A DNA stretch of 64,000 nt. It comes from Leptospira vanthielii serovar Holland str. Waz Holland = ATCC 700522. GTDB taxonomy: Bacteria; Spirochaetota; Leptospiria; Leptospirales; Leptospiraceae. The position numbers and the translations under genes were made by a program. The stretch is from NCBI RefSeq assembly GCF_000332455.1, contig NZ_AOGY02000077.1, positions 124,001-188,000 on the forward strand. The letters run 5' to 3'. The notes below the pieces were generated by a model. That model did no database searches. It saw only the letters and a program-made list of their open reading frames with translations, and was not told the origin of the DNA. This document shows, in pieces, positions 37,675-47,826 of the stretch. Every line of letters begins with the position of its first letter. Positions within the stretch are counted from its first letter, which is position 1.

Positions 37675-38397
37675 TTATTTTTTTATGTAATCTACTTTTT
37701 GTAGTTCACCCATTCTGCGTTTGGTTTCGTTCGAAACTTCCACCATACCTTTGTCAAGCGGTAGGTGGGCATAGTTTTCATACTTAATCACTTCCCCAAA
37801 CACTACATTGATTTTTTTATAAACCACACGTCGTTTGATATCACAAACTTCTTTTGGCATACCCATAAAGGCACGCACCAATGGAGGAATGGGATAGTCT
37901 GTAACAGTTTCTTCCTCTGGTAAGATCACAGTAGGTAGGATATCGACTTTGTTCCGAAGGCTAAAAGCAGCAAAACCAGAATGGAAATTCGCCAGTGGTG
38001 CAGAGAAATCGTTTTGCACCATATAGTCATGGCCTTCTGGAAAAATTCCAAGCACATCCCCGTTTTTAAAAACCTGTTGTACCTTTTTGATACTGGCCAT
38101 AGAGATATTTCCGTCAATTGCCATGGGAATGGTTCCTGTCTTTTCGACTAAGTCTTTGAAAAGGGGGATACGCGTTGTATATTCCGCAGCAATCCAGGAA
38201 ATAAACCTGGGGAAAACAGTACCTATGACAAAAGGATCCATATCGCTTCTGTGGTTGCAGGTAAGGATGAGTTTGCCATTGGGCACAATGTTATGGTAAC
38301 CGTAGACAGTTGTGTTTACAGCCAAATTAAAGAACGGAGTGACAAACTTTTTGATGTTCTCGACGTTCTTTTTGACTTGGTCTACGGTGTTTTCCAT
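37675..38397 (-). CDS. 1-acylglycerol-3-phosphate acyltransferase family protein (PlsC-like)
   Basis: The 240-residue protein has the HX4D motif within TCNHRSDMDP (about residue 49), a region around FKDLVEKTGTIPM that forms the glycerophosphate pocket, and FPEGHDY (about residue 118). It acylates a lysophospholipid-type acceptor at the inner membrane. An AGGAGA ribosome site lies across the stop of the upstream gene, one base away, so the two are co-translated. Confidence 0.88.
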   Translation of the reverse strand: MENTVDQVKKNVENIKKFVTPFFNLAVNTTVYGYHNIVPNGKLILTCNHRSDMDPFVIGTVFPRFISWIAAEYTTRIPLFKDLVEKTGTIPMAIDGNISMASIKKVQQVFKNGDVLGIFPEGHDYMVQNDFSAPLANFHSGFAAFSLRNKVDILPTVILPEEETVTDYPIPPLVRAFMGMPKEVCDIKRRVVYKKINVVFGEVIKYENYAHLPLDKGMVEVSNETKRRMGELQKVDYIKK

Positions 38398-38398
38398 A

Positions 38399-38692
38399 TC
38401 ATTCTCCTAAGATTTTCTGCCACCAAGATTTGGCAGTGGGATCCGAGTTTGGATTTCGCAGTTCGGAACCTGTTCCACTGCTACCATGAGACTCTCCTGG
38501 ATCAGAGGTAAGTAGGTTTTCTCTACGTTTTTTTCCCAGATGAGGGCTTGGAACGGTTCTTTTAATCTCTTCCAACTCTTTTTGGGCGGCGGCATTGGAT
38601 TTTAAAAATGCACGGATTTCATCCCATTGGGGATCAAAATCATTTCCGTACATGGCATAATTCATAAGATCAATACGATCAAAATCGGGCAT
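38399..38692 (-). CDS. Small acidic protein, possibly anti-sigma-like
   Basis: The start at 38692 (MPDFDRIDLMNYAMYGNDF) is preferred; a longer frame to 38839 would add an unlikely leader lying in AT-rich non-coding sequence. The 97-residue product begins with a helical module (DLMNYAMYGNDF...IRAFLKSNAAAQKELEEIK) that resembles the N-terminus of anti-sigma factors without their Cys/His zinc residues. The rest is a Ser/Gly/Pro-rich tail ending SWWQKILGE. It is coupled to the acyltransferase gene. The function is unknown. Confidence 0.6.
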   Translation of the reverse strand: MPDFDRIDLMNYAMYGNDFDPQWDEIRAFLKSNAAAQKELEEIKRTVPSPHLGKKRRENLLTSDPGESHGSSGTGSELRNPNSDPTAKSWWQKILGE

Positions 38693-38953
38693 GTTCAAGA
38701 TTGAAAGTGATGCCCCGACAAATTCAATCCAATTTTTATTCGAGCACTCCAGAATGGGGGAGGGCCGTTCCGAAAATAATAAAGTGAGAGATAGAATCGA
38801 GTCCAAGAGACATAAGATCAAAAAAACAAACCAGAACACATCCCTTTTGCCTCAGAATGTTGTACCCTTCCCCGTACTCCCCAATAAGGAGAAAATTTTG
38901 CATCTCTGTGAAGATTTGTTTTGCGAACCGGGTAAGGAAAGGGAAGCATAGAA

Positions 38954-39439
38954 ATGATGCCAAAACGAATCCTCCTATTAGCTTTATTTTTCCTAATTTT
39001 TCAGAACTCTATGTGTTTGAAACTTTGGACCGTGTCTTCCAAATACCGGACCACAGAAGATTCCCGAGACCATAAATCCTACCAGAAGACCCGCAGTTAT
39101 CTAAAGGCAAAACAATGGTTGGAATACAAGTTGGATCCAGAACTTTCTAAAATTGAATTAGAAAACCAAGAAATAGGAGAACTTCGAGGCATTGGCCTCA
39201 TTAAATGTTACGTTCCCTATGGAATTGGGGAAGTGGATGCCAACGAACATGAATTTGAATATGTGATCAAAGTGCAAGAAGGACATGCGGAGATGCAAAT
39301 CAACAAAATCTTTTCCTTCATTCGGGATCCCAATGACATTATTTTGAATTATGGACCTAAAAATGAAAAGGTAGCCAAAATTACCATTCGGTCCTGCTTT
39401 CGACCACTGATGGATGATTTTTTTGAATTTATAAAATAG
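38954..39439 (+). CDS. Exported protein or lipoprotein of unknown function
   Basis: The 161-residue product starts with two Met codons, then a hydrophobic segment followed by NSMC at residues 18-21, which could be a lipobox. The mature part is polar, with repeated acidic and basic clusters and a central IGLIKCYVPYGIGEVDANE. I recognise no domain. It is divergent from the acidic protein gene and convergent with the lipoprotein at 39451. Confidence 0.65.
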   Translation: MMPKRILLLALFFLIFQNSMCLKLWTVSSKYRTTEDSRDHKSYQKTRSYLKAKQWLEYKLDPELSKIELENQEIGELRGIGLIKCYVPYGIGEVDANEHEFEYVIKVQEGHAEMQINKIFSFIRDPNDIILNYGPKNEKVAKITIRSCFRPLMDDFFEFIK

Positions 39440-39450
39440 AAAAAAAGAGA

Positions 39451-39726
39451 CTAATAACCAAGCGGGTTTCCCACAGTGGAACCCGTGGAACCGTAGGTGT
39501 TTGTGCCTGTTGGTGAGTCAGTAAGCCCATAGTGGTTTAGGCCATTCGAACTGCCACTGTTAGTGGATGACCTGGAAGAAGAATCTGTTGATCCTGATTG
39601 GGAAGAACCATTTTGTGTTCCATCTCCTTCCAAAAGATCTAAGATGTCTTGTCTGTTTACCAACTTGACTTCGTTACACGAAACGAATAATAGACAAAAC
39701 GATAAGATACCGAGGAGATTCTTCAT
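39451..39726 (-). CDS. Small Ser/Gly-rich lipoprotein
   Basis: The start at 39726 (MKNLLGILSFCLLFVSC) has an AAAAGGA ribosome site and gives a lipobox LFVSC with Cys17. A longer frame from 39768 has no such features. The 91-residue protein has a short polar head (NEVKLVNRQDILDLLEGDG) and a low-complexity tail of Ser, Gly, Thr and Asn. It is 43 bases downstream of the cyclase gene and probably in the same operon. Confidence 0.72.
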   Translation of the reverse strand: MKNLLGILSFCLLFVSCNEVKLVNRQDILDLLEGDGTQNGSSQSGSTDSSSRSSTNSGSSNGLNHYGLTDSPTGTNTYGSTGSTVGNPLGY

Positions 39727-39769
39727 TCCTTTTCCATTCTGGACATTTTTTGGATGGAGTTCAACCATT

Positions 39770-41338
39770 TTATTCTGAAGCAGAATAGGAATAAATCCTC
39801 TCTTTGGACTCTCTTCCTTTTAGTTCGTATTCTCCTTCCGATTGGAGTTTGGAACGAATTTCTTCGGGCAACAATACGGAGGTGTTTTCAGTAAGGAGTA
39901 GGTTTTTCTTTAGTCCCTTACAAAGTCCTTCCACTCGTGATGCCGTATTGACCGTATCACCAATCACTGTAAATTCCATACGATTGGCAGAACCGATATT
40001 TCCCACAAGAAGGCTCCCTGTATGGATTCCAATTCCCATTTTAAGTTCAGTAAGTCCCTCGGCTAAAAATTGAGCATTTAAGGAATCCAGGTTTTTTTGC
40101 ATTTGCAGGGCTGTTGCAAACGCACGTTCGGCGTGGTCTGCCATGGGCATCGGAGTTCCAAATACAGCAAGAATGGCATCCCCAATGAATTTGTTGATAA
40201 ACCCTCCGTGGATTTCGATGGCATTACTCATTTCTTGAAAATAACGATTGAGGATGTACAATACTTCTTCGGGTTTTCGTTTTTCTGAAAGTTTAGTAAA
40301 GTCTCGAAGGTCTGAAAAAAGAATGGAAGCATCGACAACTTTCCCACCTAGACTATGTTCGTTGGATAGTAGATAATCGCGAACTCTTGGATCAACAATC
40401 CGACCAAAGGTATCTTTCATCCTTTCTCTTTCCGCAAGGCCTTCGGCCATTTCATTCACCGCATCACCGAGAAGACCCAGTTCGTCAGAGCTAAATATTT
40501 TGACCCTGGTATCAAACTTTTGTTCTTTGATGAGTTCTGTGGCTTTTTCGATTTGATTTAATGGATGTTGCAAACTGGATGCAAAAGACATAGCAAACGC
40601 AAAAGAAAAAACGAGCATAATGGCAATAACTTCAAACAAAACATCGTTATGAACCAGTTCATGGAGATTCAAAATGTTTTGATTGGTTCTGAGTAAAATT
40701 CCAAAGATTAAAAGTACAATGGGAAAGAGTGTGGATGCGGCCCAAAAGATAAATTGTTTCGTAACAATGGAAAATTGTTTTCCATGAGCATACTTTCCAA
40801 GACCCCCTTCAGGAAATACACAAGGGATGATGAGGAGTTTGTTTAAGTAAGTGGTTGTGGCATAAGAAAAGGCAAAAGCAAATAGACCCCAAAATCCAAA
40901 TAAAATTGAAACGGTAACAATACTTTGGTGGGGTGCATCAGGAAAGAGTGTATCGATGCGACAAACACTTAAAAAATTAGAGAGTTCCCAACCAATAAAT
41001 CCTAATATACTAATTGTTAGCGGTGAGTGAACAATTCGGTGACGAGCCCTTTCTTCGGAGATAAAGTTACAACCTTTGGAGGAAAAAAGAAATTTTGCAA
41101 TGGGTAGGCTGTAAAAAAACAAAATGAGAGTGATGATGGGAAAGGGAGCCCAAGTGAATATAGCTAATGTTCTGTCGTTTTTGATTTGTGTGGCTTCAAA
41201 TAATGCTAAGAACTGATCCGGTAAAAAAGCAGAGGCCGTATAGTTGGCAAAAAGAAGTGTGAACAAACAGGCACAAAAAGGGACAATAAAGTAAATTAAT
41301 AAAAATGCAATGAATTGGAGGGTGCGGCCTGGTTTCAT
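39770..41338 (-). CDS. Membrane-bound adenylate/guanylate cyclase with HAMP domain
   Basis: The 522-residue protein has six or so membrane helices in the first 245 residues, a HAMP domain (about 245-300) and a class III cyclase domain (about 330-515). Metal-binding aspartates are in ILFSDLRDFT and in NKFIGDAILAVFG, and the substrate and transition-state region is in EFTVIGDTVNTASRVEGL. It makes cAMP (or cGMP) in response to an unknown membrane signal. It is in line with the GPH transporter (13-base gap) and the lipoprotein. Confidence 0.9.
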   Translation of the reverse strand: MKPGRTLQFIAFLLIYFIVPFCACLFTLLFANYTASAFLPDQFLALFEATQIKNDRTLAIFTWAPFPIITLILFFYSLPIAKFLFSSKGCNFISEERARHRIVHSPLTISILGFIGWELSNFLSVCRIDTLFPDAPHQSIVTVSILFGFWGLFAFAFSYATTTYLNKLLIIPCVFPEGGLGKYAHGKQFSIVTKQFIFWAASTLFPIVLLIFGILLRTNQNILNLHELVHNDVLFEVIAIMLVFSFAFAMSFASSLQHPLNQIEKATELIKEQKFDTRVKIFSSDELGLLGDAVNEMAEGLAERERMKDTFGRIVDPRVRDYLLSNEHSLGGKVVDASILFSDLRDFTKLSEKRKPEEVLYILNRYFQEMSNAIEIHGGFINKFIGDAILAVFGTPMPMADHAERAFATALQMQKNLDSLNAQFLAEGLTELKMGIGIHTGSLLVGNIGSANRMEFTVIGDTVNTASRVEGLCKGLKKNLLLTENTSVLLPEEIRSKLQSEGEYELKGRESKERIYSYSASE

Positions 41339-41351
41339 AAATGAGTTTTCC

Positions 41352-42737
41352 TTATACCTTGGTTCTTTTTGTGGTACGTTTCAATAAAATTCTTTGGACT
41401 TGGATGTGTTTTGCATCACTTAATGGAAAAAATAAAAAGAGGATAGAACCTAAGATAAAGAAGAATCCTACACCAGGACCAAAGATCATTGCAAGGCGAA
41501 ATCCCACATCGGCGGATTGGGTGGTAGCGCCGTTTTGGAATCCAACGGCATCGAGTAAAAAACCGGTGAGAGCAATTCCAAAGGCTTGAGAAAACTTAAC
41601 ACCCATCTTCCAAATTCCGAAATACAAACCTTCTCTTTTCTCGCCAGTTTTGAATTCATCATAGTCCACAACATCTGTAAGAATTGAGTCCATGATAAGG
41701 ATGGATCCTGCACAGATTCCTCCCACAAAAGCTGCAATGAGAGGAGGGCGTAATTCTCCATAAGGGAAGAGGGGATAAACAATGACCGTAAGAACACCAA
41801 GACCAAAAACACCGAGAAAGGCTGGGATTTTTTTTCCAATTTTTTTGGCGATCCAAACCCAGAATCCAATGGAAAGGATGAGAACCAGAAAAAATGGCAA
41901 GAGGATATTGATAACCACAAGTGATTCTTTGAGACCCAACCTATATTCATAATAATAGAGGGCAATTGCTGAATTGAATGTCCTTCCTATCGTTGCAATG
42001 ATAAAGGCAAAGAGTAAAATAAGAAACATTTTGTTTTTGAGAACCGAAACAAATGCAGTAAAGAAAGGGATCTTTTGTTCTGTATGATTTCTCACGTTGT
42101 CTCTTCCTCTGGTCACAAGAAATGTAGTGATAGAGGAAACCAAAATCACAAGGGATACAATTTCTCCGGCTACGGTTCGGGATGTGATGATATTATCTTT
42201 TGAGGATTCGTCACCTAAAGATTGTAATATGGCTGCAGGCACAATCATTCCAATTAACATTCCAATATTGCTAAAAAATAACCTCCATCCAAAGATAGAA
42301 GTCCTTTCGTTTCTTTCAAAACTGAGTTCGCTACCCAAGGCAATATGGGGAACAGAAATGATCGTCATTGCGGTGTTTACAAAAAGATACACAGTCAAAA
42401 GATAAGAGAACTTACCGAGCTGTGTGGTCAGGTGCGGAGGTGAGAAGAGGAGTAACACCGCCAAGGAGAGTAAAACCCCGCCAAGGAGAATGTAGGGCCG
42501 TCTACGACCCCATTTTGTATGGGTATGGTCAGAGATCCTACCCATGAATGGATCGCTTACAGCATCCCAAAGGACCGATATGGATAAAGCAATCCCGGCC
42601 AAACTCGAATTGAGTCCTACTATTTCTGTATAATATTTTAGTAAATAAATTTGAGTAAAGAGTTGAACGGCCGTTATACCAGTCTCTGCCGATCCATATC
42701 CCATTTTGATTGGGAGTTTAAGTTTTGTTTGGTTCAT
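41352..42737 (-). CDS. GPH-family sugar:cation symporter (MFS)
   Basis: The 461-residue protein has about twelve transmembrane helices. The N-terminal signature YGSAETGITAVQLF, YYTEIVGL and DAVSDPFMGRISDHTHTKWGRRRP contains the DPxxGxxxD and RRRP motifs of glycoside-pentoside-hexuronide:cation symporters. A second typical motif is DSILTDVVDYDEFKTGEKREG near residue 350. It probably imports a sugar or related solute with Na+ or H+. It precedes the cyclase gene by 13 bases. Confidence 0.88.
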   Translation of the reverse strand: MNQTKLKLPIKMGYGSAETGITAVQLFTQIYLLKYYTEIVGLNSSLAGIALSISVLWDAVSDPFMGRISDHTHTKWGRRRPYILLGGVLLSLAVLLLFSPPHLTTQLGKFSYLLTVYLFVNTAMTIISVPHIALGSELSFERNERTSIFGWRLFFSNIGMLIGMIVPAAILQSLGDESSKDNIITSRTVAGEIVSLVILVSSITTFLVTRGRDNVRNHTEQKIPFFTAFVSVLKNKMFLILLFAFIIATIGRTFNSAIALYYYEYRLGLKESLVVINILLPFFLVLILSIGFWVWIAKKIGKKIPAFLGVFGLGVLTVIVYPLFPYGELRPPLIAAFVGGICAGSILIMDSILTDVVDYDEFKTGEKREGLYFGIWKMGVKFSQAFGIALTGFLLDAVGFQNGATTQSADVGFRLAMIFGPGVGFFFILGSILFLFFPLSDAKHIQVQRILLKRTTKRTKV

Positions 42738-42817
42738 TCAAGGACTCAAGTATTGGACGGAAGGAACCTCAATTCTGGAGGAAGAAATTTCTGATCTTTG
42801 GGGAAATCGATTTTAGA

Positions 42818-44620
42818 TTACAACATTCTCTTGGGTAAATAACAGATTCGGATCAAAGAAATATCATCGATAACTTGTCCTAAGGATTCAATGAGTTTTG
42901 TGATGGCGAGTAAATTACCTTGTGTGGATTCAACGAGTGCCAAAAAAAACTGTTCATCTGAATTGACTTCTGTTTTTCCCATAGCATCTAAACGTAATAC
43001 ATCGTCCTTTCCATCCGATCCAATGATGATTACATCTTCCGATTGAAGTTGGAATTCTTTGATATTTTGGATGGGCATGGCACCTAAAGTTCCTAGTTTT
43101 CGGTAGGAAATATCTGCCTGTATATATTCTGCTTTTCCCTTCCTGTATAGAACTATGGGCGGATGTTCGGCATTCAAAAAAAATAACCTTCCCGTATCTT
43201 CTTCCAAAAGACCCATGGTGAGAGAAACAAGCATTGTTCCATCAAATGCTTCAAAGATCAAATGCATCTCTTGGAGATTTGTTTTTAACCAATCTGCTGG
43301 ACTGATCATTTGATACCTTGGATCTGTTTTTGTTCTTTGAACAATGGATTGGAACACGGCTCCAAATACTAATGCCCCACCAGCTCCTTGCATAGACTTA
43401 CCCATCGCATCAGCGTTCGCAAAAAGTAAAAACTTTCTATTTTGTAAAACTATGGAATGGGAGATATTGATATCGCCGCCAATATCGTACCTTCGGTTTT
43501 TGTATTCGAATACTTTTTTCTGTCGAACCAAATGATCCACTTCCAATTGGTTACTGTCCACATCTTTGATTGCAAGTGGATTTAGCAATTGATAGGTGAG
43601 GTAATAATCACCATCCTGTTGGATTTTTAGGTTGCTGATGTCTTGTAAGGATTGGTTTAATTCATTGGTTCTTAAGGTTACTTTTTCTTCTAATCCTTCA
43701 TTTAGATTTCTAATTTCTTCATACATTCCTTTCAATGTTGTAATCACCGAATTGAGATAGAATGCTTGTTTGGCGAAATCATCGCTGGACTTGGGGGTGA
43801 CAACCACATCAAAATTTCCTTTGGCAAGTTCTCCTAAGGACCTGCTAGTTTCGTTTAGTCCTTCATTCACTGACTTGGCTACTACATAAGAACATACTAC
43901 CAGGGGAATAATGAAAATAAATGATACAGTAACAATGGGAATCATTGGATCTTTTACAGCAATTTCTCCCATTGCCAGCGAATAGAGAATGTAAGAAAAG
44001 ATAACAAAGGGAAGGGCGGCCAAACTAAAAAAAGCGACTAGGATCCTTGAAAAATAATTAAACTTGGGGATGTCCTTTTCTTGAAGTTCTATGTTTTTGA
44101 TTTGGGGAAGATCGAAAAGACGCCGGATGGAATTTTCGGAAATAAAATAATAAGTTACAAACGATATTGGAGCAATCATCACAAAGGTAAAGATTGCAGA
44201 TCGAACCACCGATGGCATATAGGCCACCAAATAAAAAAACAAAAAACTGATTGGTATCACACCGGATAACCAACGTATTACGATGATAATGGCTTCGACT
44301 AAGGGATAACGAAAAAGAAGTATTTTTACAGATTTTGCATATTCGGCTTCCTCTATGGATAAGGAATAAATTCCAGAAGTGGGGATTTGGATCTTTTCAA
44401 TTTTAGCATACACATATTTTAATAATAAGTGCCGGACAAAGGTACCAAGGAGACCAATCCCAGTAGCAAAAAAAACACAAAGGGCAATGAAGATACGCCA
44501 ATGTTCTGGCTCCATTTTCTGAGTGATGATGGCGTAATATACGGCAAAGGGAACAGGAACCGTGTGTGTGAACGCTTCTAGTTTAAGGGTAAGATCCCAG
44601 AAAAGAGTTTCTCGTTTCAC
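42818..44620 (-). CDS. Membrane SpoIIE-family phosphatase with HAMP-like region
   Basis: The 600-residue protein has about six membrane spans (residues 15-250), a HAMP-like region (SLGELAKGNFDVVVTPKSSDDF), a coiled coil and a C-terminal SpoIIE phosphatase domain (about 365-600). The metal motifs are degenerate but in order: GGDINIS, ADAMGKSMQGAGG, NAEHPPIVLY, GSDGKDDVL and DDISLIRI. It senses an unknown envelope signal and dephosphorylates a cytoplasmic partner, probably an anti-sigma antagonist. There is an 80-base gap to the GPH transporter gene. Confidence 0.87.
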   Translation of the reverse strand: MKRETLFWDLTLKLEAFTHTVPVPFAVYYAIITQKMEPEHWRIFIALCVFFATGIGLLGTFVRHLLLKYVYAKIEKIQIPTSGIYSLSIEEAEYAKSVKILLFRYPLVEAIIIVIRWLSGVIPISFLFFYLVAYMPSVVRSAIFTFVMIAPISFVTYYFISENSIRRLFDLPQIKNIELQEKDIPKFNYFSRILVAFFSLAALPFVIFSYILYSLAMGEIAVKDPMIPIVTVSFIFIIPLVVCSYVVAKSVNEGLNETSRSLGELAKGNFDVVVTPKSSDDFAKQAFYLNSVITTLKGMYEEIRNLNEGLEEKVTLRTNELNQSLQDISNLKIQQDGDYYLTYQLLNPLAIKDVDSNQLEVDHLVRQKKVFEYKNRRYDIGGDINISHSIVLQNRKFLLFANADAMGKSMQGAGGALVFGAVFQSIVQRTKTDPRYQMISPADWLKTNLQEMHLIFEAFDGTMLVSLTMGLLEEDTGRLFFLNAEHPPIVLYRKGKAEYIQADISYRKLGTLGAMPIQNIKEFQLQSEDVIIIGSDGKDDVLRLDAMGKTEVNSDEQFFLALVESTQGNLLAITKLIESLGQVIDDISLIRICYLPKRML

Positions 44621-45031
44621 GTTGTCACCTAATCCTACCTATCTGCCTTTCTCCATAGACTGGAGGATCAATTCATAAAAGTCAAGTCGAAGGGATGGAT
44701 TTCTAAATAAACTTTTGTATGCTCTGTTGTTTCATAATTATCATTTCTTTTGAATGAAATTTATATACAAATCGGTTGTTGGAAATTTTTTGTCTTTCAC
44801 TACAAATTGTAGATAACACGTTCATTTTGAACTATAGTATATCACATAATCAATGTTATGTTATATAAATTTGAAATTGAAAATCATTTTCCATTCAAGA
44901 CCTTTAAAAAAGAACGACGTTAACCAGTTGTTTTTTTGTTTTGAAGCTGGAAAATTCTAAATTCTGTAATTGGAATCCCTATCTTCTAAATAGTACTTGA
45001 AAGGCAAGGTGCGCTAAAATACAAAGAAATC
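44621..45031. other. 411-base AT-rich intergenic region
   Basis: No gene, tRNA or convincing terminator is visible. The stretch is AT-rich and probably carries the divergent promoters of the SpoIIE phosphatase and chemoreceptor genes; no canonical -35/-10 pair stands out. Confidence 0.5.
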
Positions 45032-46722
45032 ATGCGCAAGAATCTGCCCATTACTGATACTGAAATCGAATTCCAAGAAGGAACAAAGATCACCTCCAAA
45101 ACAGATCTGAAAGGAATCATCACCTATGTGAATGAGGATTTTTTACGCATTAGTGGATATACTGAAGAAGAGATAATCGGAGAACCCCACAACCTGATCC
45201 GTCACCCCGATATGCCAAAAGAGGCGTTCCAAGATTTATGGGATACAATTAAGGCTCAAAATTCATGGGTGGTGTTGTCAAAAACCGTTGTAAAAACGGA
45301 GATTATTATTGGGTAGATGCGAACGTATCACCAATTTACGAAGATGGAAAACATATTGGTTATATGTCGGTACGGACCAAGGCAACGAAAGGACAAATTC
45401 GTAATGCCGAAACTTTGTATGGCAAAATGAATTCTGGAACTTGGAAACCTAAAACAAATGATGGAATCATCGCTGGTTTATCTTCGCAAACCATTTTCCT
45501 TATACAAACAATTGTAAGTGGAACTCTACTGATTTTATTTTCGCAAAAAACAAATGTTAGTTTAGTTTTTCTTTCCAATCCTCTGGCATCAATATTTGGA
45601 TTAGTTTTGTTTTCCTTTGTTACAACCATTGGTTATCTAAAGATCAGAAAAAACAGAAAATCATTCTTAAAGGTAAAGGAATACTTAGAAAATTTATGTA
45701 ATGGTCGGCTAAAGTTTGATGTGGTTTTAGAAAATGGAGGTGATTATGCAGAAATCCTTTCGTTGATCAAAAAAACTCAATTTGAATTTAGAGGAATGAT
45801 TTCTCAATTGATTGGGAATGCCGAAATTGTAAAAACTCAAATCAAAGCGCTCACTTATGCCGTAGAACATATCCATGTTGCATTTCAAGAGTTATCGAAA
45901 GCAATGTTTTCTTTGGCAGATTCGAGCATTGTCACTCGTGAAAGTTCAGATTGTATCTTCCAAGAAATGGATTCCTTAAATCAACTCATCTGTAATATAC
46001 GGAATGAATCTAATACAGTACAATCGGAATCCACAGAAGCATACCAATTTTCCTTAGTAGGAAAAAACCGTTCTGATAAAGCAATGACTCAGTTTTTAAA
46101 AGCGAAGAGTCAAATTTTCAAAACTTCTGAAACCATCAAAGATTTAGGTGAAAAAACAAAAGCCATCCGGAAAATCACAGAAACCATTACTGCCATTTCT
46201 GAAAAAACAAACTTACTTTCGTTAAATGCATCTATTGAGTCGGCGAGGGCAGGTGATGCGGGGAAAGGATTTGCCGTGGTTGCAGGGGAAGTGGGAAAAC
46301 TTGCCGAACAATCCAATAAATCCGCAAAAGAAATATCTGCCTTCGTCTCCGAATTGACTGCAAAGATTTTGCAAACGGTTTCAGATATCCAAGAAGGTCT
46401 TACTGAAGTAGAAGTGGGTTCTCTCGAATTCGAAACGGTTCAAGTCGAGATGAACAAAATTTTAAAGAATGCAGAAGAAACTAAAATTAGTGCCGAGAAG
46501 ATCAATGGTTCTACTGAAGGGTCGGAGTCAATGTCTGGGAGTGTTTTGGAAAATATGGAAAAGATCCAAACCCAACTGATCAATACATCCGCCATTGTGG
46601 AGGAGTTGTCAGCGGCTGCCAACGAACAAAAACAAACCGTTGCCGCCATTGAAGAGTCCATTACGAATTTAGACAAAGTAGCGGATCGACTGGATTCTGT
46701 GGCCTTCCGATTTCAATTTTAA
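45032..46722 (+). pseudogene. PAS-type methyl-accepting chemotaxis protein, split by a one-base frameshift
   Basis: The first frame (45032-45316) encodes an Aer-like PAS domain from TDLKGIITYVNEDF to IKAQNSW, then leaves frame. The second frame, from about 45269 to 46722, continues VVKNRCKNGDYYWVDANVSP, two membrane helices (about residues 140-195 of the joined protein) and an MCP signalling domain. Its hairpin tip reads [20 protein letters not shown]. Adding one G in the GGGTGG context at 45267-45272 joins the frames perfectly as NSWVGVVKNRCKNG, giving about 563 residues. It is either a genuine loss or an error; the context is not a long homopolymer. The intact relative at 58195 shares the same plan. 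Confidence 0.85.
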
Positions 46723-46755
46723 TGATGTAGTACGAGCACAATTCAGGATAAGGTT

Positions 46756-47181
46756 ATGACAAACCCAAACACAAAACCAAAAATGAGTTTCCATGTAGAA
46801 ACATCACGAGTTGATTCACATTCGAGTCTTTCAAAGTGTAAGTCGGCAGAGATTGTTTTGGATACGGATATGGCGGGAAATCCAAATGCGTTTAACGCAG
46901 CGGAGTTGTTACTCTCTGCACTTTCGGCATGTATCATTAAGGGAGTGGAAAGGGTTACGCCGATCCTTCATTTTCAACTGAAAGGAATTCAAGTCATCGT
47001 AGATGGGGTTCGTCAGGATGTTCCACCCAAAATGGAATCCATTCGTTACCAGATCATTGTGGATACAGAGGAATCGGATGACCGTCTGCACCTGTTACAC
47101 GAAAATATAAAAAAATATGGAACTGTGTTTAACACCATTGCCCCAGGAACTGATTTGGCTGGCGAAATTCGTAGAAAATGA
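46756..47181 (+). CDS. OsmC family protein
   Basis: The 141-residue protein shows the OsmC/Ohr fold signature: NAAELLLSALSACIIKGVE with Cys59, and the C-terminal NIKKYGTVFNTIAPGTDLAG. It keeps the first catalytic-type cysteine, but no second Cys is seen in the C-terminal half. It may therefore be of the YhfA-like rather than the peroxidase-active OsmC/Ohr type. It follows the split chemoreceptor by 33 bases. Confidence 0.87.
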   Translation: MTNPNTKPKMSFHVETSRVDSHSSLSKCKSAEIVLDTDMAGNPNAFNAAELLLSALSACIIKGVERVTPILHFQLKGIQVIVDGVRQDVPPKMESIRYQIIVDTEESDDRLHLLHENIKKYGTVFNTIAPGTDLAGEIRRK

Positions 47182-47250
47182 AAAAAACCAAAGGTTCTTC
47201 TTTGGGTTTTCGAATGCAAAATGGATAGTATGTGAATTTTTATTTGTAAT

Positions 47251-47721
47251 CTATTTTACCGAGAGACTTAGACCTTTTAAAATTATTACAACCGTATACG
47301 AAAAAAAGTAAAGAGATCCGAAAAGCGGAATTATAAAGAAAAGAGCGTCAATAGGATAAAGTGCTTCGGTTGGCGTGAATTTTTTCCTTAGTGCTATCGG
47401 AATATTCTTACACTCGTCAAGATTTGGAAATTCAACTAATATGAGTTGAACAATACTCTTTGCATATTTGAGGTAGTCTTTTTTCCAACCTCTGAATGAA
47501 TAGTTGATGTAAGTTGCTAATATACCAATAAAAAATAAAAAAATGTTTAATGAGATTTCAGCTTTCTTGTAATTGTCAGAAGCTAAGATAGCCGACAACA
47601 AAGCTACATAAAATCCTGTAACACTAATTGATTTCAATTCATTCTGCTGCATCAAATTGATGTATATAGAAAGTAATTGAATATAATCACTGCCATTCTT
47701 TGGTTTGCAGTCATGTGACAT
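47251..47721 (-). CDS. Small membrane protein of unknown function
   Basis: The 156-residue product has hydrophobic helices at about residues 33-49, 56-75 and 120-150, with a basic cytoplasmic-type segment (FRGWKKDYLKYAKS) between. No known domain was recognised. Gene and flanks are richer in A/T than the neighbours, which could point to acquisition by transfer. It is convergent with the OsmC gene. Confidence 0.6.
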   Translation of the reverse strand: MSHDCKPKNGSDYIQLLSIYINLMQQNELKSISVTGFYVALLSAILASDNYKKAEISLNIFLFFIGILATYINYSFRGWKKDYLKYAKSIVQLILVEFPNLDECKNIPIALRKKFTPTEALYPIDALFFIIPLFGSLYFFSYTVVIILKGLSLSVK

Positions 47722-47826
47722 CTAAATGCTCCATAATTTAAAATGTATACATTGTTTGTTTATGCAAAGAAATTTTTGTTGTCAATTTGATTTATAAAGG
47801 ATGAAAGGATTATACATTTAGGGTGT

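Noticed and set aside
38693..38951. Longer start for the acidic protein (to 38839) and a + strand frame opposite it
   Set aside because: The leader lies in AT-rich intergenic sequence, and the + strand frame has no recognisable product; the start at 38692 fits the helical module.
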